In this document: positions 59,809-64,000 of the stretch, piece after piece
Layout of the letters: each line of letters opens with the position of its first letter
Position numbering within the stretch: position 1 is the first letter of the stretch
From: Protopterus annectens
Lineage: Eukaryota; Chordata; Ceratodontiformes; Protopteridae
DNA: 64,000 nucleotides
Reading direction: 5' to 3'
NCBI RefSeq assembly: GCF_019279795.1
Contig: NC_056744.1
Span: 899,808,800-899,872,799 of the forward strand
Notes under the pieces: generated by a model
What the model was told of the DNA's origin: nothing
Database searches by the model: none
The model's input: the letters and a program-made list of their open reading frames with translations, nothing else
Made by a program: the position numbers and the translations under genes

Positions 59809-60159
59809 GGTCCACTTTTATATCTTGAAATACTGAAATCTCAAATTTCAGTATCTCGAGACCACAATGTCGAAAGTGCAGTTTTTCGAAACTGCACTTT
59901 GCCAAATCTCAGTTTCTCAAATGCACAATAGGTGTAGTGTGATATGTACATGATTTTGTACTGCCTTTTTAAGGGTATTGTGTTATGGCAGCCGATATTT
60001 GTTTATGTACAGAGATTCAGGTAAGTGTTTAATTTTTAAGGGTTTTGCGTAGAAATGTGTTTGTTTTTAGTTTTTGTGGGGAGTTTTAGGGGTAGGTTGG
60101 GGTACATAGTTGAGACTGTATGTGCGTGAGTGTTGTTTGTGGTGATTTTAGTACATGTG

Positions 60160-60212
<53 letters not shown>

Positions 60213-60551
60213 TGTGTGTCTGTTATTAATGAGTGTAAATATGACTGCAATGGGAGTGTAGGGTAGGTAAGAATGCGTTTGTGTTTTTTTATTTTTTTTC
60301 GAGTTAGTGCAACCTTGGAGTTGGTATATATAAGTAGCCTGGGTATGGGGGACACAGAAATGTATGGTGGTGTTTTCGGTTTTAGTTATGTACTGTTTAT
60401 GTGTTGTTTTGGGGGGAGGGTTGGATATTTCTTTTTGTTTTATTTATTTTGATATTGTGAGTGTTAGTGATTGTGTAGTTTCGTGTTTATGAGGTTTCAG
60501 TATTTTAGTCTTGAAATAATGAAATTTGAGATTTCAGTATTTCGAGGTGGA

Positions 60552-60553
<2 letters not shown>
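59809..60553. mobile_element. 745-bp palindrome-ended DNA element (PAL-2)
   Basis: Begins GGTCCACTTTTATATCTTGA and ends TCGAGGTGGACC. The inverted ends share GAAATACTGAAATCTCAAAT. Each end is itself near-palindromic (GAAATACTGAAAT/ATTTCAGTATcTC), and a second hairpin AAGTGCAGTTT-TTCG-AAACTGCACTT lies at 59874-59900. The interior is G/T-rich, with (GT)n at 60157-60211. No transposase frame. The element sits in a (TA)n tract, so the target duplication cannot be read. It matches PAL-1 in length, end architecture, strand bias and a TTCAGGTAAGTGT motif, but not in overall sequence. Confidence 0.75.
60157..60211. repeat. (GT)n microsatellite inside PAL-2
   Basis: About 55 bases of GT repeat on the + strand. 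Confidence 0.95.

Positions 60554-60618
<65 letters not shown>
60554..60618. repeat. (TA)n plus T run, right of PAL-2
   Basis: (TA)n to 60601 and then T17. A short (GA)n run follows at 60838-60856; bases 60619-60959 otherwise hold only intron sequence. Confidence 0.95.
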
Positions 60619-60959
60619 CCAGAGTAAAATATGTGAATGTTTCAGTTTGTCCTAGGAAGTGTATCTGATTTGACAGAATTTGATACTACTTCGTCTTTAT
60701 TTCCCAATGTGCATTGAATGACTAATTTATTGTTATTGTTACAATTGTGTTTTAGAAGTGAAGGTATTCATAAATATGTATATATGTATTTGCACAGTAT
60801 TTTTGGGAGAAAAATAGAAGAAGGGAAAGGTAGAAAGCGAGAGAGAGAGAGAGAGGAGAGGAGGACACAAAGATGATTGCATTTTTAAGCATTCTTAGTT
60901 CTGACATCATATTAAACATTGAATATTTTTGTTTTTAAATAATACATATTTGTTTTTAG

Positions 60960-61159
60960 ACACTTTAAAAGATGTCAGATTTCTTGTGATTGGGGATTGT
61001 GGTGGATTGCCTTTTCCACCCTACTTCACTAAGGTTGGGAAAACAACAGCAGCTGAAATGGCAAAAGTAACACAAAGCTTGGGAGTTGATTTCATCCTGA
61101 ATCTTGGAGACAATTTTTACTATCATGGAGTAAAAGATGTAAATGATTTTCGGTTTAAG
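60960..61159 (+). CDS. ACP5: ACP5/TRAP-like acid phosphatase exon (metallophosphatase N-terminus)
   Basis: A 200-base exon with an acceptor TTTGTTTTTAG before 60960 and a strong donor GTAAGC at 61160. The frame enters with two bases (phase 1) and leaves at a codon boundary. It encodes DVRFLVIGDCGGLPFPPYFT, then KTTAAEMAKVTQSLGVDFIL and NLGDNFYYHGVKDVNDFRFK. Purple acid phosphatases hydrolyse phosphate esters with a dinuclear iron centre. The first Asp (GDxGG) and the GDNFYY Asp and Tyr are metal-site residues of the family and are present. The spacing and the final VNDFRFK match the mature N-terminus of ACP5, where a lysosomal/secreted enzyme starts after a signal peptide. Oddity: the usual GDWGG reads GDCGG, with Cys for Trp. 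The signal peptide is probably the exon at 8163-8252; later exons (GNHD, histidine ligands) lie beyond the window. I infer ACP5 or a close paralogue. Confidence 0.9.
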
Positions 61160-61876
61160 GTAAGCATGCATATGTTAACCCCATAAGGTAACATCTCAGT
61201 ATTAACTATATATATTTTTTTCACATTTATGTCCAGTTATACCCTTTGTGAAGCAAACTTTTGATTGAAGCCAAAAGATACAACTTATGCTTTTAAATCT
61301 CAATGTCTACACAAACCAACAAATGTAGTAAACATTTTATTTGCTGGCCAAATAGTTTCATTGAATATTGCTGGTGGTATATATTGAGATGACTACTGAA
61401 AGCACAATGTACTGTACAATGGAATTTTATGGTGCGTCTTTCACAGTGAAAAAAGCCATCTTGTCAATTCTATCTTCATTTAATTATCATTGCCTGAAGA
61501 TTTTCTAAATACTCCCGATTGTTTTGGTTATAACTTCGAGTACACTGTTGTTGGGTAAATCTGTTTACCATATTCTTTTATCTGTCACCTACCAGAAGTC
61601 CTACTTCTGCCACTGAATAGATTGCCATAGACAAGTGGGAGTGACAGACTTTTTCACAAGGCATATATGATCTTCTGGCCTGTGAGTTATTTGTTAAAGG
61701 AAACTAATCAAATGTCATTGAAAGAGTTCCTGTCACATGTTCATTCTGTATCTAACTGTTCTACACTAGAAAACATCTTGGTATTTTTTATACAGATCAA
61801 TAAAGCTTTTATGTGAACACCACTTAAAAGCAAAACATGAATGTTGCGTTAACTACTGTTTTTTGGTTATCTTTTC
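61160..61876 (+). other. Start of the next intron, unassigned
   Basis: Follows the GTAAGC donor. No exon or repeat recognised. The next expected exon (beginning with an ETFEDVF-like sequence in the family) was not found anywhere to position 64000. Confidence 0.5.
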
Positions 61877-62075
61877 ATAGGTTCATAAGTTCATAGGATG
61901 ATACTAGGCTATTGGCCCAGAGGCCCTTATAACTCTAGCCAATAATTTTGCCCTTGTTCCCACAAAGTCAGCACCTGTTTCCCCTGTCCAGCAGGGACAC
62001 AAGTGGGATCCCAGGGGTGTATTTTCTGTTTCCCATCCAGTCGTCCAGGTTCTTCTTAAAGAACTTGAAAGGACA
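61877..62075 (-). mobile_element. CR1 3' end fragment
   Basis: The + strand starts CATAGGTTCATAAGTTCATAGG and continues with GATACTAGGCTATTGGCCC and the CAGGGGTGTATTTTCTGTTTC block shared with other CR1 ends (compare 45100-45290). Only about 200 bases remain, and it is closest to copy D. Bases 62076-62989 hold A-rich sequence (62880-62925) and nothing recognised. Confidence 0.85.
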
Positions 62076-62989
62076 GATTCTATTAGAAACTAGAGAATAC
62101 TGGTCAGTGGTCTTTATCTTCTGTATATATCAATGCCCCTCCAGTAGTTTTAATATGTAAAATTAAGAAAATTATCCTTTTTCAATAAATCACAGCTGAT
62201 CATTGTAAATGCATAATAGTAACAAAGTGCCCATTCATTCTCTGAAATGTTTGCTTCCCTGTCCCACATACACATGTAGCAATATAACAGTGGGAATGAG
62301 CAGCCTTCACTGTTAAGCTGTTATTTCAGTACACTGGTAGTTAACTCGATCTTCTACTGTTGACATCAGATGTAATGAAAACTGTGCTTATATGGCAAGT
62401 TAAATTTAGTTTACATAAGTCAAAACATAAATAATTAACTCATCCTGGTCCCTGTGTTTTTCTCTGCTTTAACATTGTGCATTCCTGAAGCTGGCTCTGT
62501 GGTGAGGTGTGATGGAGCCCTGACTGCACAACAACCCTGGAGATTTAGATTCAGTTACTGAATCCAAGCCCTTATGTGTCAGATGGTGAGAGGGATAGGG
62601 TGTTTTGACATTTTTGTCAACTCAGCTACCCAGGGTGGGAGGGGCAGGGTTTACAGCCAATGACTATCAATAACTGATGCAAATCATTAAAAAAAATCTT
62701 CCATAGCTACTCAGTTTGCATTGTACCAAAGCTTTCTCATGATTGCTTATACTAGGGATTTCCCCATCCCTGTGCCCTTGGCCAAAAACAGAAGTCAGAT
62801 ATGTGTCAGGGAAGGTGAAGTGGATGAATGAGGTAGCACTTTGGGACACTGTTGATGGCAGACAACTGTGCTGGGAACGAAAAAAAAAAAACAACCAAAA
62901 AAAACAAACAAAACAAAACAAAAGTTTATTACTATGGGACTTTTGTGATTAAAAAAACACTGCTGGCCAGCAGATTCGTGAATCAGTAA

Positions 62990-64000
62990 AAATAATACTA
63001 TTACTCAAATAATTGCTGATTATACATGTCTTTAATAATCAGACCGGTTTCGGCAAAAAAATATATATGCCTTCATCAGTGATACACAGCAAAAACACAA
63101 AACATTGCTCAATGAATATTTATGAGAATGCCTAACCAATGAGAATGAAAATCCCTGAATAATTAATAATAGTTTGTTCCCACAGCAAAAACAGGAGAAA
63201 AACTTAAATGAACAAATAAATAATAAACACATATGTGTCAGTGTAGCCATGAATTCACAAACAACTATAACTTATTAAATATGTAGCATAAAAATAGTAA
63301 TATATATCTACCAAATCATGAATATAAATCCACATAGGCCATAAATATATGTGCACCATTATGGAATGGTCAACAAACAATATATAAATAATGGTTAAAA
63401 ATATATATGAGAAGATAGAAAACACAAGATATAAGTAATAATTTGGTAACAATAATGTTCTCAATAAATTTGTGGTTATTGGTGAGCATTCATATTATCA
63501 CGACATCTAATAAGGTATCCGCTGGAACCTGGAATACACAAATGTGAAAAAATAGGTTATAATAACATATAATATGACAACAATTGATATAGGTTATAAA
63601 TGATCATTCAAACCTGGTGGGAAAAGTGCTCCCAATGTGGTGATCCAATACCTTTCTTTATGATTTAGAATGCTGTGCCAACCTTGTGGATTATTCCGAT
63701 CTCCTGTGATTCTATTAATAATCATAAATGTGTACTGAGCCTGTGGATGCTTCAAAGTATAACGGAAAAGAGCATTGTGGTCTTTCTTATTCTTAATGTC
63801 ACTTCTATGTTCATTGATACGTGTTCTCAATGGTCTCGATGTTTGACCCACATAGAAGGCAGAACAATGACAAGTGGCCAAATATACCACCCGACTGCTG
63901 CTGCAGTTGCCAAATATCTTACACTCATATTCCTTGCTGGTGTTTTGACTGGAAAATTGTTTGGATTTGCAAATTTGTTTACAAGACCCACAGTGTCCAC
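62990..64000 (-). mobile_element. Penelope-like element, GIY-YIG end and tail (runs off window)
   Basis: Minus strand. The nuclease is at 64000-63594: CGHCGSCKQICKSKQF (CxxC zinc motif), VVYLATCHCSAFYVGQTSRPLRTRINEH (GIY-YIG core with YVG, Arg and the conserved Glu-His region), DHNALFRYTLKHPQ, then RYWITTLGALFPPGLNDHL and a stop at 63600. This C-terminal part is uninterrupted. The 3' region to about 62990 has CTGATGA (63079-63073), GGCA/TGCC, and GAAACCGGTC near the end. It is a different PLE subfamily from the copies at 22040 and 35340. Confidence 0.85.
63039..63083 (-). ncRNA. Hammerhead-ribozyme-like core in PLE tail
   Basis: Read on the minus strand: ATCA, CTGATGA, A, GGCA, a loop, TGCC, GAAA, CCGG, TC, TGAT. 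ATCA and TGAT would form stem I, GGCA/TGCC stem II, and CC/GG a minimal stem III; CTGATGA and GAAA are the catalytic core boxes, with cleavage expected after GGTC. Minimal hammerhead motifs are known in PLEs. The one extra A after the CTGATGA box and the loopless stem III are departures that may require a dimer or mean a relic. Confidence 0.55.

Overview
The window is repeat-dense, AT-rich vertebrate DNA with no sign of bacterial or viral gene organisation. Its repeats are CR1, L1 and L2-type LINEs, Penelope-like elements (PLEs) with GIY-YIG endonucleases, a DIRS-like tyrosine-recombinase element, tRNA-headed SINEs resembling V-SINEs, and long (CA)n/(TA)n/(GA)n microsatellites. This mixture fits a jawed, non-amniote vertebrate with a large genome. 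A lungfish or another early-branching fish or amphibian is my best guess, but no species can be named from the sequence.

Only one host gene is supported, on the + strand. Positions 60960-61159 form a well-bounded exon encoding the N-terminal metallophosphatase part of a tartrate-resistant acid phosphatase type 5 (ACP5/TRAP)-like protein. Positions 8163-8252 look like the preceding exon, with the start codon and a signal peptide; it has a good acceptor and the correct phase to join the second exon. If the pairing is right, nearly the whole window (8253-60959, 52.7 kb) is the intron between them, and the rest is upstream sequence (1-8162) and the next intron (61160 to the end).

Layout. 225-2176: CR1(+). 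2240-6355: L1(+) carrying a CR1 tail and a SINE. 6356-8162: microsatellites and the probable upstream part of the ACP5-like gene. 8163-8252: signal-peptide exon. 8917-17163: two nested CR1 copies (-), the inner one with a 1.7-kb repetitive 5' UTR. 17405-20060: PLE reverse transcriptase split by foreign DNA. 22040-23515: PLE with inverted tails, hit by a SINE. 23993-26010: GGGCCCC-rich probable DNA-transposon fragments. 27241-27556: short PLE-derived inverted element. 28008-34115: DIRS-like element hit by a 748-bp palindromic DNA element. 35088-40250: SINE, then a PLE split by a CR1. 43735-50080: CR1(+) that has received a SINE, a CR1(-) containing an L2 tail, and a PLE fragment. 51950-59600: L1 ORF1 and ORF2 separated by an L2-type LINE. 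59809-60553: second palindromic DNA element. 60960-61159: ACP5-like exon. 61877-62075: CR1 tail. 62990-64000: PLE running off the end.

Almost all LINE and PLE reading frames contain stops and frameshifts. Their interest lies in structure: nested insertions, tails shared between LINEs and SINEs, hammerhead-ribozyme-like cores in PLE tails, promoter-like monomers in the CR1 5' UTR, and a pair of similar ~746-bp palindromic elements whose interiors carry consensus splice-donor motifs in the host gene's sense.
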